The translations under genes and the position numbers were made by a program. This document shows positions 31,975-43,404 of a DNA stretch of 64,000 bases, piece after piece. Location of the stretch: the NCBI GenBank assembly GCA_922989275.2, contig OV277863.1, positions 46,730,999 through 46,794,998 of the forward strand, written 5' to 3'. The notes under the pieces were generated by a model, which was not told the origin of the DNA, did not search any database, and saw nothing but the letters and a program-made list of their open reading frames with translations. Source of the stretch: Gari tellinella. Lineage: Eukaryota; Mollusca; Bivalvia; Cardiida; Psammobiidae. How positions within the stretch are numbered: position 1 is the stretch's first letter; every line of letters starts with the position of its first letter.

Positions 31975-32160
31975 ATAAGTCGAACTTCGATATCTCGAAC
32001 TCGGTTAAGTCGAACATACCCGTATTTCAAAGTCAAAACGTGGCTAAGCCACGTTTTAACTTTGAAATATTGGTATGTTCGACTGAACCGAGCATGAAAT
32101 AATGCAGTGCATGTGTCGAACTATCGAATAGTGCGAGTTAAGCGAGTTCGAGTACATAAT
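31975..32160. repeat. CGAACT hairpin element, TA-type relative
   Basis: AAGTCGAACTTCGATATCTC, then a long hairpin at 32015-32085 (CGAACATACCCGTATTTCAA, AGTCAAAACGTGGCTAAGCC, mirror), then GCGAGTTAAGCGAGTTCGAG. The same words occur in the element at 36880-37229. Confidence 0.65.
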
Positions 32161-32435
32161 ATTTTATTTGGAATCTATGACCTCTTCTCCGCTGACAGAT
32201 ATTTTCAGCAGACACATGTACATTTAACTCATTCTACCCTGAAAATTCAAATGGAAAAGTCCTGTTTCCAACGGAGTATCGTCCCTTTTTTACGTTTTAA
32301 AGCGACTCGCAACCAGATGGTGCATTAAAAATAGTAATTTGTAAATATGTGTCAAACGCTTATATAAATGGTAAAGAATTAGTTTAGGATAAGAAATTCT
32401 GTTTAAAAAAATGTATTTCAATAAAAAAAAATATT

Positions 32436-32524
32436 GGTCTCTGGTGGGATTCGAACCCGGGGCCCGGCATTGGCGGACAGAAGGCAAAATAGGGGAAACC
32501 GCTTAGACCAATGGACCACGGTAC
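32436..32524 (-). tRNA. tRNA-like sequence, probably a pseudogene or SINE head
   Basis: On the minus strand, TTGGTCTAAGCGG fits an internal A box and GGGTTCGAATCCC is a consensus B box. The spacing is long (about 84 nt), as in Leu or Ser tRNAs with a long variable arm. The acceptor arm pairs at only about four of seven positions, and the anticodon is uncertain. It is likely a decayed tRNA-derived sequence that may still attract RNA polymerase III. Confidence 0.5.
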
Positions 32525-32987
32525 TATCCGTTTATCTCGGATCGATTTAACGTATTTCAATGTGTAGCGATCGGAAGTGCATACAACTTCGTAATTCGGC
32601 TCGTGTTTATGTCTGACCCCGTGTAGAGAAGCAACAACAACAACTATACCGTTAGCTAACGCTATGGAAAAACGATGGAAAATATCTAAAAAACTAAGAT
32701 TCGGTGACGATTCTTGAGACGTTTTTTGGACTGATCATATTTTTTAATGTCAAAAGCCAAATAATGCCACAAATTTGCTTTCATTTGAGTATTTTATTTT
32801 ATTTTGACAAGAACACCATCCGGTTGCGAGTCCCTTTAAATTAAGGGTTGTTGTCGTTTTACAATATTTGCAAAATGACAAACAATGCAGACTGCGATCT
32901 TTACACGTGCTATGTTTGTAAATGACGAGTGTACTCGTTGCTACATGTATGATGTAATGTGTTTATGTACTATACTTTAATATACTA

Positions 32988-33233
32988 CAGTGGAGAAACT
33001 GTTATTCTTTCCCAATAAACGCGTTTACGCTAAAACTATTATTTTCACTGCAAACAGTTTGGAGCCAGATCAGACGCCGGGTTACCCGGCGTCTGATCAG
33101 GCTCCAAACTGTTTGCCACCAAGATAAACATGAAATATCAGAATTGTCCAAAAGTTGTTCTTTTCTACGTTCTAGTGCTTTGCGTTTGCGTACGTTTGCG
33201 TTTAAACGGGATAGAATAACAGATTCTCCACTG
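32988..33233. mobile_element. Family A MITE, full length
   Basis: TA, CAGTGGAGAAACTGTTATTC, core 1 at 33051-33116 with tip GTTA, then ATAGAATAACAGATTCTCCA, CTG and TA. Near-identical to 22060 and 36331. Confidence 0.9.
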
Positions 33234-33381
33234 TATGTGTATCTGCTTAAAGCGGATGCAGTGAAAGCCACCCTTTTCTATGGTACACTCTGATTTACTT
33301 CATCTTTAAACTGAAGTTTTAAAGTTGCCTTTCCCATTCAACATTTAACTCTTTCACTTCAATATTGTTATCGTATATGCT

Positions 33382-33635
33382 AACCCATTACCTCATAAAA
33401 ACGATTTTGTTACGCATTTAAGTGAGTCCTCCACTGAAGAAAATGGTTCTAGTTTAAACAATCATGAACATGCACTATAGGAAGTATTTGTTATATCCTA
33501 ACAGACGTAGCTTAAAGCAGGTTGAAAGTAAAGCCGAATGCGCCTTTTAAAAGGCGCATTCTGCTTACTTTCAACCTGCTTTAAGTATTCACCTGTCTTC
33601 AACACTAGAAACAGGTTATGAGGAAAAGGTTGCAT
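33382..33635. mobile_element. Family C element with core 2
   Basis: TAACCCATTACCTCATAAAA at the left and ACAGGTTATGAGGAAAAGGTT at the right are worn TTAACCCTTT ends. Core 2 (33512-33587) is excellent: GCTTAAAGCAGGTTGAAAGT, CGCCTTTTAAAAGGCG tip and mirror. Confidence 0.75.
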
Positions 33636-33845
33636 CTATTCACGGCCATTTTATGGTCTTCATTGCTACTGTTGTTATGCAGTATCCGACCAGGATCCAA
33701 ACTGTTTGCAAATTCGCATCTGACCTTGAAAGGGTGTATGTTTATATAACATACCATGTAAGAAAGACTCGTACACGCTGTTATGGCATAGATCTTAAAG
33801 GCGTCTGAATTGAAATTGCATTATGCAGTATTTGTAATTGAATAT

Positions 33846-34049
33846 AAGTGAAACCTCTCTATTACGACGACTAAAACGAAGGCTAGTTGATTGTGTAGTG
33901 GACAATTGCAAACTGAATGCAAGATGACAGTAAAACAGAAAGCTCCTAAAGGAGCTTTCTGATTTACTGCCACCTTGCTTTGAGCAGTAATCTGTCTGAA
34001 ACACCTAATAATGAACACAATTTAGTGGTCGTTATAGAGAGGTTTTACA
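33846..34049. mobile_element. Family B MITE
   Basis: GTGAAACCTCTCTATTACGA, ACTAAAACGAAGGC at the left; GTTATAGAGAGGTTTTAC at the right. Core 2-type hairpin at about 33905-33985: GCAAGATGACAGTAAAACAG, AAAGCTCCTAAAGGAGCTTT and mirror. The terminal CAGTA is worn on both sides. Confidence 0.75.
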
Positions 34050-34172
34050 CAGACAATCAAACCCCTATGTGTAGCAGCCAATCAAAAGATAATTTTACAA
34101 TTTAATATAAAAATGGCAGCTGAATGCAGGGCAAATGTAAAGCAGAAATCTGCTATAGGACATTGTCTTATT

Positions 34173-34415
34173 TTAACCAATTCGCTCTCCATGACGCTTA
34201 AAAGCGCGTTTGCAAACAGTTTGGATCCTGATCAGATATTGTGTAATGCGGCGTCTAATCAGGATCCAAACTGTTTAACACTCGCTATGGAATTTCTTCA
34301 GTCATACTGCCTTATATTTAACTTTAAAACGATATTGCAGACATCAATATTGAAGCAGACGACACCGTTACGGTGAAGGGGTAAAACACTCACGTTTTGG
34401 CAGTAAAAGGGTTAA
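34173..34415. mobile_element. Family E MITE, full length
   Basis: TTAACCAATTCGCTCTCCAT, GACGCTTAAAAGCGCG, core 1 at 34211-34279 (GGATCCTGATCAGATATTGT, tip mutated), AGCAGACGACACCGTTACGG, then GGCAGTAAAAGGGTTAA. TTAA at both ends. Confidence 0.85.
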
Positions 34416-34524
34416 AACAAACTTATAGATGAACGTCTGGTTTGGATCTAAACTGTTTGCAAATACAAAACAAGTACATGTACCATCAACAAAGAAATAG
34501 TATATTTCACGAAAATAGCAACTA

Positions 34525-34870
34525 CAGTGCTCCATCTCTACAACGACATCAAATTAGAGACACACATTGTGTGTGTGTGTTGTTCGGAGGGAGTCGTTAT
34601 AGAGGCTTGGCTTACATTTGTAAGCAGCTTGAATCCAGATCAGACGCCGCGTTACGCGGCGTCTGATCTGGATTCAAGCTGTTTGTCACTCGTCATTATA
34701 TTTATTCTTTCAAAATTTTCACTTATATGTAATTTTGAGAAAAACAGCTGACGACAATTTTAAGCAGACGATGTTGCAGCAGTAAAAGCGTCAGACGTGA
34801 TTTTCCTGTTTGGGGAACTGCGGCAAGGATCGTTGTACGGAGGGAATCGTTGTTGGGAGGGTCGTTGTAG
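34525..34870. mobile_element. Family F MITE, right end lost
   Basis: TA, CAGTGCTCCATCTCTACAAC, GGAGGGAGTCGTTATAGAGG, core 1 at 34620-34688 with stem GAATCCAGATCAGACGCCGC and exact mirror, then CGGCAAGGATCGTTGTACGG. The final GGGAGCACTG is missing after GTTGTAGA. Confidence 0.8.
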
Positions 34871-35165
34871 ACAAAAATAAGAACAAAGGGTTTCCAATAA
34901 CTTGTATGCAAAGAAATCTAAAAATTGTTAAATAGTTTAGATCCTGATCAGACGCTGGTGTCTTGATCTTAGAGGATGTAGATTGCTTGTGAATTGGCGG
35001 TTTTTTTGTTATGTTTACCTTGATAAGGGATATGGATTATTGTTTTCAATCAAACTTATTTGAGAAAAAAATAACTGAGAAAAAAAATAGTTTCTATCAG
35101 AATTGATCCTGCGCAGACACCGCGTAATCGAATCAAATCTCGCTCGACAGGAGACATGTTACATA

Positions 35166-35540
35166 CAGTGCTCCCTTTCTATAACAACACCACATGGGAG
35201 ACAAACATTGTGCGTGTGATGTTTGGATGGAGTTGTTATAGGAAGTTAACATTAGAGTTACCCATTAGAGTACATTTGTAAACAGTTTGAACCCAGATCA
35301 GACGCCGCATCGCGACATCTGATCTGGGTTAAACTGTGTGTCACTCGTGTTTATGTTTTTTTCTGTCAAAATATACAATACGTAACTTTGAGAAAAAACA
35401 GCACACGTCAATTTTAAGCAGACGTTATTGCAGAACTGAAAGTGTACGCCATATAATTATCTTGTTTGGAGAACAGCTGCATTCGTTGTTGACAGGAGGG
35501 AATCGTTGTTCGCAGGGCCGTTATAGAGAGGGAACATCGT
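35166..35540. mobile_element. Family F MITE
   Basis: TA, CAGTGCTCCCTTTCTATAAC, CACCACATGGGAGACAAAC, a core 1 with stem GAACCCAGATCAGACGCCGC (35285-35340), GTTGACAGGAGGGAATCGTT and the right end TATAGAGAGGGAACATCG. Confidence 0.8.
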
Positions 35541-35965
35541 AAAAGGAAGGCTTCCCTTATAACTTTCTCGTTTTGGATATATGTAGGGTTTCCACAACAG
35601 ACGTTGGTAATGCAGCGGACCAAACGTTATACTTTCCCGTATAAACACATCAAAATGCAAACACAATGAAATAAAGTGTAGAAATTTTACATTTTTTTTA
35701 TCTTAGAGGCAAACAATTTGGAACCTGATCAGACGTCTGGTTATCCGGCGTCTGCTCTGGCCCAAAATTGTTTGCATCTGAAGCAATCGCGGCTATAAGG
35801 AAAGAATGGCATTTTCCTCACGTTATTGAGTAATTCCACAACAGACTCCGGTAGTAGTTATATAATCGATAAGTAACAAGGAGCGATTAGGTTATGGATT
35901 CTTTTTTAAATCTGGCTTTTATGTTGTTTCCATTTCAAAATAAAAATCTCAAGGAATAGAATCAA

Positions 35966-36032
35966 AGAGTTTGGATCCTGATCAGACACCGAGTTACTTG
36001 GTGTCTATTCTGGATCCAAACTGTTTTCAGAT
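35966..36032. repeat. Core 1 palindrome outside a recognised TIR
   Basis: AGAGTTTGGATCCTGATCAG, ACACCGAGTTACTTGGTGTC and mirror ATTCTGGATCCAAACTGTTT. I could not find matching terminal repeats around it. Further apparently TIR-less core 1 copies lie at 45121-45190 and 52545-52603. Confidence 0.6.
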
Positions 36033-36330
36033 GCCTTGATATCGTCGCTTGTCAGAAGACATATTTAAACTCTTTGAACCCTAGCGACAATAATATTCAT
36101 CCTTAGCAAACAATAAGTAGGAAAGGGTAGATCCGACTCTACGTTGGTAGAACTTGTGACCCTATCCCGTTTTCCTGTATAAAATTGGAAATAAAGTATG
36201 ATTAAACAACAAACAGTTTACCTGGAAAAGAGTTGGCTTGTCCTATGCAAACAGTGCTGATCCAGATCATGGTCTGCATTGTTTGTATGAGACAAGTGAA
36301 CTTTTCACATGACGTTTTGCAATACATATA

Positions 36331-36576
36331 CAGTGGAGAATGTGTTATTCTTTCCCAATAAACGCGTTTACGCTAAAACTATTATTTGCAGTGCAAACAG
36401 TTTGGAGCCAGATCAGACGCCGGGTAACCCGGCGTCTGATCAGGCTCCAAACTGTTTGCCACCAAGATAAACAAGAATTATCAGAATTGTCCAAAAGTTG
36501 TTCTTTTCTTCGTTTTAGTGCTTTGCGTTTGCGTACGTTTGCGTTTAAACGGGAAAGAATAACAGATTCTCCATTG
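36331..36576. mobile_element. Family A MITE, full length
   Basis: TA, CAGTGGAGAATGTGTTATTC, core 1 at 36393-36460 (tip GTAA), then GAATAACAGATTCTCCATTG and TA. The arms of the hairpin match perfectly. Confidence 0.9.
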
Positions 36577-36879
36577 TATATTGATCATGGCCTGCATTGC
36601 ACGTGCTCTCTGATCAGGGACTTTACTGTTTGTATAGGACAAGTGTACTCTTCACAGGCATACTTTTGGTAAAGGAAGCATATATGCGTCACTAAGGCTC
36701 AATGAGTTAACTGGAAACTAGAACAGAATTATTGTGTAATCAAAGTTTCAGGGGTGATTGACTTAATTTCAAATGTTCTATATCTCTCATAATACTTGCA
36801 GAGATGTTTTATCTAGGTTAAGTGAACTAAGTTAACCATAATGTTTGTCATTTAAGTTGTAAGGTATTAAATTGATTTA

Positions 36880-37229
36880 CAGTCAAACATCTTTATCTTG
36901 AAACTAATTTAAGACAAACTTCTTCGTAATTCAAAGTTAAAGCGTGGCTGTTTGACTCAAGCGAGCTCGAATTGCAGGGCTGCCATAAGTTGATCATAAA
37001 AATCCTAAGATTTACCCCAAAGTCTGTTTCTTGTTTTGAAGACACGTGACTGCTTAAAACAGGTTCAAAGTAAAGCAGAATGCGCCTAAAGGCGCATTCT
37101 GCTTTCTTTAAGCCTGTTTAAGCTACGATCTGCTAGGATAAAAATCCGAATACTTAGGAAAAATCCGGAGAAATGGCAGCCCTGGAATTGTCGAGGTTGG
37201 ACTTACGTGAGTTCGAGATTATTTGACTG
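36880..37229. mobile_element. TA element (CAGTCAAA ends) hosting a family D insertion
   Basis: TA, CAGTCAAACATCTTTATCTT at the left and GTTCGAGATTATTTGACTG, TA at the right. The middle holds AGCGTGGCTGTTTGACTC and GCGAGCTCGAATTG, then a complete family D element, then GAATTGTCGAGGTTGGACTT. It is related to 31975-32160. Confidence 0.75.
36975..37184. mobile_element. Family D MITE nested in a CAGTCAAA element
   Basis: CAGGGCTGCCATAAGTTGAT to ATCCGGAGAAATGGCAGCCC plus TG. GAATTG directly precedes and follows it (6-bp TSD). Core 2 (37050-37125): GCTTAAAACAGGTTCAAAGT, GCAGAATGCGCCTAAAGGCG and mirror. Confidence 0.88.
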
Positions 37230-37857
37230 TATTTGTAGAGATATAGATATTGTATTCTTCAACATAGACATTCTTGCTCAAATTGATTTTAGTGAACTAT
37301 CAAATGTACGGTGGTGCTAGATGAGATTGCCTCCTGACAAAAAAGTCTGTTGACAGATATGTAGATCTTACTGATACGGCGTAATAGCTAGTACATGTAA
37401 GCCATATGCCCAGTCAATACACATTTCTAAGGAATACGAGTTTCCCCCTTTACACTTTTAATGGACAACTTCAGTTTAAAATTAAGATTTTGATTCTTTA
37501 GTTATTTAGGGTTGGTTTCTGCGATATATTGAAAATTAACAAACAATGCAGGCCCTGATGTCTACACTGTTTGTATAGGACTATTGTACTTTGTTCACGT
37601 ATAGTTTGTAAATGAAGAGTATACTTGTCGTCATGGTTGAATATGTAAAAGCTATTTTGTCCTTGTTTATCTCCAAAAAATTCCAATGAACAATTACAGT
37701 GTCCTAATTAAACCTAACTCCATTTTTCGGCGGAGCTGTCTGTTTTCTATTTAGTCACACATTTCTATTTAGACAAACATTTGAACCAATCATATTTGAT
37801 CAGAAATTTAGAATTAAGAGCACCTGTTGAAACTGACTTGTCTGATTGGATAGTAGC

Positions 37858-38050
37858 CAGGGCTCCAGATAAGAGAATTATTTCAAAACTTAAAAACTTT
37901 ATTTGTGCATTAAACCCTATGGTGTCCAACTCATATGAATTGTCTCTTCGAGACGATAAAAATGAGTGGTAACACCATAGGGTTTGGTGCTGAAATGAGT
38001 GAGAAAATGTTAGATTTGTTCAATTTACTCCCCTCTTATCTGGAGCCCTG
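37858..38050. mobile_element. Family J element, full length
   Basis: CAGGGCTCCAGATAAGAGAA and, inverted, CTCTTATCTGGAGCCCTG. Inside is another inverted pair, AAACCCTATGGTGTCCAACT and GTGGTAACACCATAGGGTTT, around GAATTGTCTCTTCGAGACGA. The flanks share AGTAGC, but not at an exact offset. Confidence 0.8.
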
Positions 38051-38691
38051 AAACAGTAGCCTAGCTGTTTATGCACTGATGTGAGTGTAAAATTAGACAC
38101 AGCCAGTGTGTAATACTGAGCTTCTATTCTAAGATATGCTAGCAGAATCTGATGTGTATTTATAGATAGACAGTGGCAGCTAGGTATTTTGTTTAATAAT
38201 GGTTTACTTCCAATTTATTTTAATTGTTAACTATTAATTTTGTACAAATTTACCATACATTGATAGCAATATAATAAATGGCCTCAAGTGAGTTAAACAC
38301 AATTGTGTTGTTTCATCATTTATTTACAAGAGTGAGGTGTTATAGACCTTGTAAAGCAGGGCAGACTGTTCTGTATGGGCCTGCACAGTTTATCTAGTTA
38401 TAGTTTGTTTCAAGAAACTCCCCATGAATGAAGTTTGATATACAGAACAATATAATTTAATCTGAGGATCTCCTACCAGTAGCTAGGATATGTTTTGCAT
38501 TTCTGTACATTTATAGTTTTTTAGTCAGAGTTATGCTATATCGTTGAATGTGTATTTTTTGCTTTTCAATCCAAGATATTACAATTCTTTGAAAACCTCC
38601 AATTTCGTACAATTTTGCACACCCATCAACAGCATGAATTTCACCAACCATTCCGCCGAATATCTTTTTTAAAGATATTTCTTGTTACTTA

Positions 38692-38790
38692 TTAAATCCC
38701 TTCACTCTCAATGACGTCATAAAGCATATTTGAAAACAGTTTTGATCCTGATCAGACGCAGCATAACGCGGAGGACCAAAACTGTTTGCC
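38692..38790. mobile_element. Family E fragment
   Basis: TTAAATCCCTTCACTCTCAA, TGACGTCATAAAGC and a core 1 whose right arm is cut short (CATAACGCGGAGGACCAAAA). The other end is lost. Confidence 0.6.
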
Positions 38791-39273
38791 AATTGTTTTG
38801 AAATAACGTCACTTATATGTATTAGTCTTCTGATCAGGGTCAACCATTTTTGCATAGATCTGATTAACTCTTCGGAATAATTGAAGGTAATGTGCTTTCT
38901 GCTTTACTTTCGGCCTGCTTTAAACTACCACCTTACTCGGCCTGGATATAGGAAATATTTTATGGCGCAAAATCATGACTTTATAAACAGGAACTGTTTT
39001 CATTAGTGGAGGAATAAATAAAAGACGTACAACGGCGTGTTTAATCCTAGTGTCTACTAAAGTGGACATTGGCAAACAGTGTAGAACCTGATGAGACATG
39101 ACGTAACGCTGCATCTCCTCAGGGTCTGTGCATCTAGTGTTATATCATATGAAATATTTTGCTGTTTGGACAAACACTGCAGTGTCTTTAGATCACTTTT
39201 GTATATCTACAATGAAATCTTCCAGCAAGTTCGCGGGAACACCATGACACCATGACCCTACAACACCATGACA

Positions 39274-39563
39274 TTAACCCTTTCACTCCCAAGTTTTCGC
39301 GAGATTGTTTTACCCCTACGCCGTTTCATTGTCGTCTGCTTCAATTTTGTTCTTTGCAAGATCGTTTCAAAGTAAGAATCAACGTAGTATGACTTAAAAC
39401 ATATCAATACGAGTGCCAAACAGCTTGGATCCTGATCAGACGCCGCGTAACGCGGCGTCTGATCAGGATCCAAACTGCTTGCAAACGCGAAGCGCGACGT
39501 CTAATCAGGATCCATACTGTTTGCAAACGCGCTTTTAAGCGTCATTGAGAGTGAAAGGGTTAA
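39274..39563. mobile_element. Family E MITE with duplicated hairpin arm
   Basis: TTAACCCTTTCACTCCCAAG to TCATTGAGAGTGAAAGGGTTAA. Core 1 (39414-39482) is a perfect palindrome (GGATCCTGATCAGACGCCGC and mirror). It is followed at once by a second right arm, GCGCGACGTCTAATCAGGAT and CCATACTGTTTGC, so the element is about 45 bp longer than its relatives. Confidence 0.88.
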
Positions 39564-40699
39564 TGAGATAAACGAGGAATAATGGCGTCTATCTACACTG
39601 TATTAGCTTGCTTAGATCAGTTCATGGCAAAACCCTGACAACTAAACCACTGTATAATCATACACTGACATTCTTATAACGTAAAAAGCCGATTAAACGA
39701 ACGAAATCAATATCTAATGTTATTTCTGCCCACGCGAATTAGCGTATAGTCGGATATCACCATAAATCTTCAAAGAAAATTACTATCTATGTACAAACAT
39801 TCAAGTTTGCATGAAGTAGAATGGACATTTATGTTAACTTTTATCTTGTTTTCGTGTGCAATTTTTTTATTTTATGATCTCAAAATGGCATATACTCGTA
39901 GATATTTTGAAAGAAATCCATGTGTATATTCTGTGCGAATGATCAAACAGCAGTTTTCAGTTAAAGGTGATACATGTAGCTCAATATAAGAGGGGTATTC
40001 CTCTATTCAACAGTCTATTCAAGAATATTACAACCACATTAATTAATTTCTAAGTACAAAATGACATACATACTTATCTTCTTTTTATACAAACATTATT
40101 AGCAACACTGATGTCACCGTAGAAATATGGTGTAAGTTCTTGTAAAAAAATATGAATTTTGATGTCATTTTGTATGGACTGGCTGCATCCAAAAGAGTTT
40201 TTGTTATACTAAGTTATTTGTCTTTTTGAACCCGGTGATATAACTATTCATTAGAATTTTCTAAAGCACTAAAGGGGGGATATATTGTTAGTAGGAAATA
40301 TAGAATGGGAGATGAAATGTAACATTTGGACAGAAAAAAGTGGAGGAAAGAGAGGATGAGAAGGTCAGAGAGACAGAGACTTCTCATCAGGATCCAAACT
40401 GTTGCCCAGATAATCACGATTCTGTCGCTACCGTGCAAATGGTTAATAACGCAAGGGTCCAAGGTACCTTGGGACCAGACGTCAAGTTTGGAACACGGAA
40501 GTTAGCCGTAATCATGCGTCGGTCGCGTTTGTCATAACCGTTGAAAACATTTTGGAGCTGGACCCAGACTGTTTGACATTCTGATGATTTCTGAAATAAA
40601 ATGCAGATGACTGAGCTCCGTGAATTGTTGCAGACGACAGTATTTTTGCGGAAGATACATTTTGCAGACGACATTGTAAAAGTGTACTGAACGTTAGCA

Positions 40700-40952
40700 T
40701 TAACCCTTTCCCTTATAGAAGCGACTTTTAGCACATTCATTTTATTTATCCGCTGAAGTAAATAGTTCCAAATTATACCGTAATGAATATGTGTCATATT
40801 TAATACTTTCCTTATTCTAGCAGTTAATAGCTTAAAGCAGGCTGAAAGTAAAGCAGAATGCGCCTTAGGGCGCATTCTGCTTTACTTTCAACCTGCTTTA
40901 AGTAGTCACATATCTTCAATACTAGAACTAATGCTATCAGGTAAAGGGTTAA
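40700..40952. mobile_element. Family C MITE, full length
   Basis: TTAACCCTTTCCCTTATAGA to the mirrored AGGTAAAGGGTTAA. Core 2 (40831-40903): GCTTAAAGCAGGCTGAAAGT, GCAGAATGCGCCTTAGGGCG and mirror. Its close relative at 49649 allows element boundaries to be set. The TTAA ends suggest a piggyBac-type origin. Confidence 0.88.
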
Positions 40953-41437
40953 AAGTGTTGATATTTCATCTGCTAGTCGCGACTTTACTTGAGTTTGCAA
41001 TCAGTTTGGATCCAGATTACTGAGATCAGACGCTGCGAATAAAGTTTATGCAAGAATTTTCAGCTAAAATGGAGAATAAATGGAATCAATTGCAGACAAC
41101 TTTGAAGCAAACAGCGAAGACTTAATATCTAACCCCGACGAATCATGTGGTAGTAATTCAGTGGATGGATGGTCCCTTGTGTAAATTCTGGAGATTGAGT
41201 TCAGCCAATTCATTGGGTCTCGCCCACGATCACACATTGACGGTACAGTGGAGAAAATGTTAAAATTTTCCATATACATGTAATAAAATAATATTCGGAG
41301 CTTGTTTTAAAAATCCTGACGAACTATCTTAATCTAAGTAGCAATTGATTTGGAACTTGATCAGGCACCAGGTTTATTGGAGTCTGATCTGGTTCAAAAT
41401 TGTTTGCAATGGAAATAATTGTTGAGTTAAGCTTACA

Positions 41438-41654
41438 TTAACCCATTTGTGCCCACGATCACATATATGGAACATAGGCAAACAGTGTAGACTATAATTA
41501 AACTATAATGCGGCGTCTGATCAGAGTCTACACTGTTTGTTGAAAGGAATTTCAATATACAGTAACACAAAACGAAAATGAAAATTAAGACCAGATACCC
41601 CTTAGATCAATAATGGACTAGCATAGAAGAATCCACTGGGCGCAAATGGGTTAA
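41438..41654. mobile_element. Family G MITE, full length
   Basis: TTAACCCATTTGTGCCCACG to GGCGCAAATGGGTTAA, TTAA at both ends. The core 1 stem has changed on the left (TAGACTATAATTAAACTATA) but reads GATCAGAGTCTACACTGTTT on the right, so this hairpin no longer pairs well. Confidence 0.85.
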
Positions 41655-41929
41655 TATTGAAAACCAATGTGTAACATTTAATACATACCGCGTTTGTGTT
41701 CAAGCAGCGCCAATGCAAATAGTAACCCGGTGTCTAATCGACCTGCCAAATAAATTATAAGAATTAAAAAAAAATGAAATGTTCTATATTTTATTTCGTT
41801 GCATAGCCTTTAGTTTCGTTTCGTATATACGTGAAAGAAGCACGCCTTTTCTACCGTATATTTGCTTAATACAGGATAAAATAATAAAGAAAGCTCTAAT
41901 ATTTCTATTAAGTATCTTTTTTCGACCCT

Positions 41930-42177
41930 TGAAACCATGACCTGTTTCTGGTATTGAAGATGGGTGACCCTTGAAGAAGGTTGAAAGTAAAGCAGAATGC
42001 GCCTAAAGGCGCATTCTGCTTTACGTTCAGCCTGCTTTAACCTACAATTTGCTAGGATATAGTTAACACTTCTTATGATTCATATTCATGACTGTATAAA
42101 TGAGATTTTTTTCTTTTAGTGGAGGGATAGAATACATTAAACGCAAAAACGTAGGTATCTATGGAGTAAATGGTTAA
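41930..42177. mobile_element. Family C element, inverted
   Basis: CCCTTGAAACCATGACCTGT at the left; GGAGTAAATGGTTAAA at the right. Core 2 (41970-42044) reads GCAGAATGCGCCTAAAGGCG within AGTAAA / TTTACG arms. Confidence 0.7.
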
Positions 42178-42452
42178 AACGTATACACGCTACTTCAACG
42201 AGCGGTCACTTGTTACAAGATTGACTGTACTTTTATTTTGCTTTAAGCAGTCATATACCTTACATCCAGAAAAGTTCCTTTATTATACCGATCTTTAAGG
42301 CGATCATAACTTACATGTAAATCAAAATCAGGCATTAACTAACAGTGTAGACACTGGTGAGACGCCTTATCGGTGTCTGTGCTGGTTGCTGTTTCATATG
42401 AAATCATCTGCTGTATGGACAAACACCTCAGTGACTTTATTTCACCTGGGTA

Positions 42453-42698
42453 CAGTGGAGAAAACGTTATTCTTTCCCAATAAACGCGTTTACTCTAAAA
42501 CTATTATTTCAAATACAAACAGTTTGGAGCCAGATCAGACGCCGGGTAACCCGGCGTCTGATCAGGCTCCAAACTGTTTGCCACCAAGATAAAGATGAAT
42601 TATCAGAATTGTCAAAATATTGTACTTTTCTACGTTTTAGTGTTTTGCGTTCGCGTACGTTTGCGCTTAAACGGGAAAGAATAACAGATTATCCACTG
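42453..42698. mobile_element. Family A MITE, full length
   Basis: TA, CAGTGGAGAAAACGTTATTC, core 1 at 42518-42581 with perfect arms, then AATAACAGATTATCCACTG and TA. One end is of the AAAACG type and the other of the CAGATT type, so this copy mixes two subfamilies. Confidence 0.9.
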
Positions 42699-42760
42699 TA
42701 TGTCTATAATGCAATATCGTTACAATATCCAGGCATGAATGAGCTAACTATTCTTTCCCT

Positions 42761-42972
42761 TTAACCCATTTGTACCCATGATTCCATATAATTATGAAAA
42801 ATAGGCAAATAGTGTAGACTCTGATCAGACGCCGCATTATGCGGCGTCTGATCAGAGTTCACACTGTTTGCTAATAGGAATTTCAATAAAAAACCAAAAC
42901 GAAAATAAAAATTAAGACCAGGCATCCCTTAGATTGAAAATGGACTAATCCAAATATGAGCGAATGGGTTTA
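42761..42972. mobile_element. Family G MITE
   Basis: TTAACCCATTTGTACCCATG, core 1 at 42808-42871 (AGACTCTGATCAGACGCCGC, tip ATTAT, mirror), AAATTAAGACCAGGCATCCC and the right end GAGCGAATGGGTTTAT, with TTAA mutated. Confidence 0.82.
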
Positions 42973-43133
42973 TACAACCCTCAAATTAAGCCCCTTGAAT
43001 CGTTCGGTCACAAATTAATAGATAGTATTGGCCATCCTGTAGTTTCCGCACCATCGATGAGAATTATCAGATTGTCTTATGCTTGAGAGAATGAGAGAGT
43101 GTTCTTATTCAGAAAACATACATACAGTGGAAA

Positions 43134-43404
43134 ATATATTGTTCTTTCCCAAAATAAAAGTTTTTGAGCTAAACAACTATTTCCATTGCAAATAGTTTGG
43201 AGTCAGATTAGACACCGGGTAACTCAGTGCTTGATCAGGCCTCTAACTGCTTGCCACTTAGATAAAAACAAAAAAAGAACGTCAAATTTGAGTGTTTGGA
43301 GTCTGAAAGGGTATATGCAACCTGGCGTCTAATCTTGCTCCAAATAAACATAAGGTTTTAAGAATGAACGCGTTTATTTGGAAAGAATCACATTTGTGCA
43401 CAGT
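43134..43404. mobile_element. Family A MITE, degraded
   Basis: TA, CAGTGGAAAATATATTGTTC at the left; GAAAGAATCACATTTGTGCA at the right. The core arms carry many unmatched changes (GGAGTCAGATTAGACACCGG). An old copy. Confidence 0.65.

Noticed and set aside
32107..32328. Protein reading MHVSNYRIVRVKRVRVHN
   Set aside because: It is the translation of the CGAACT hairpin element and its edge.
39414..39482. Core 1 hairpins as transcription terminators
   Set aside because: There is no following T-run, no upstream gene and the genome is eukaryotic; the hairpins are centred in transposons.
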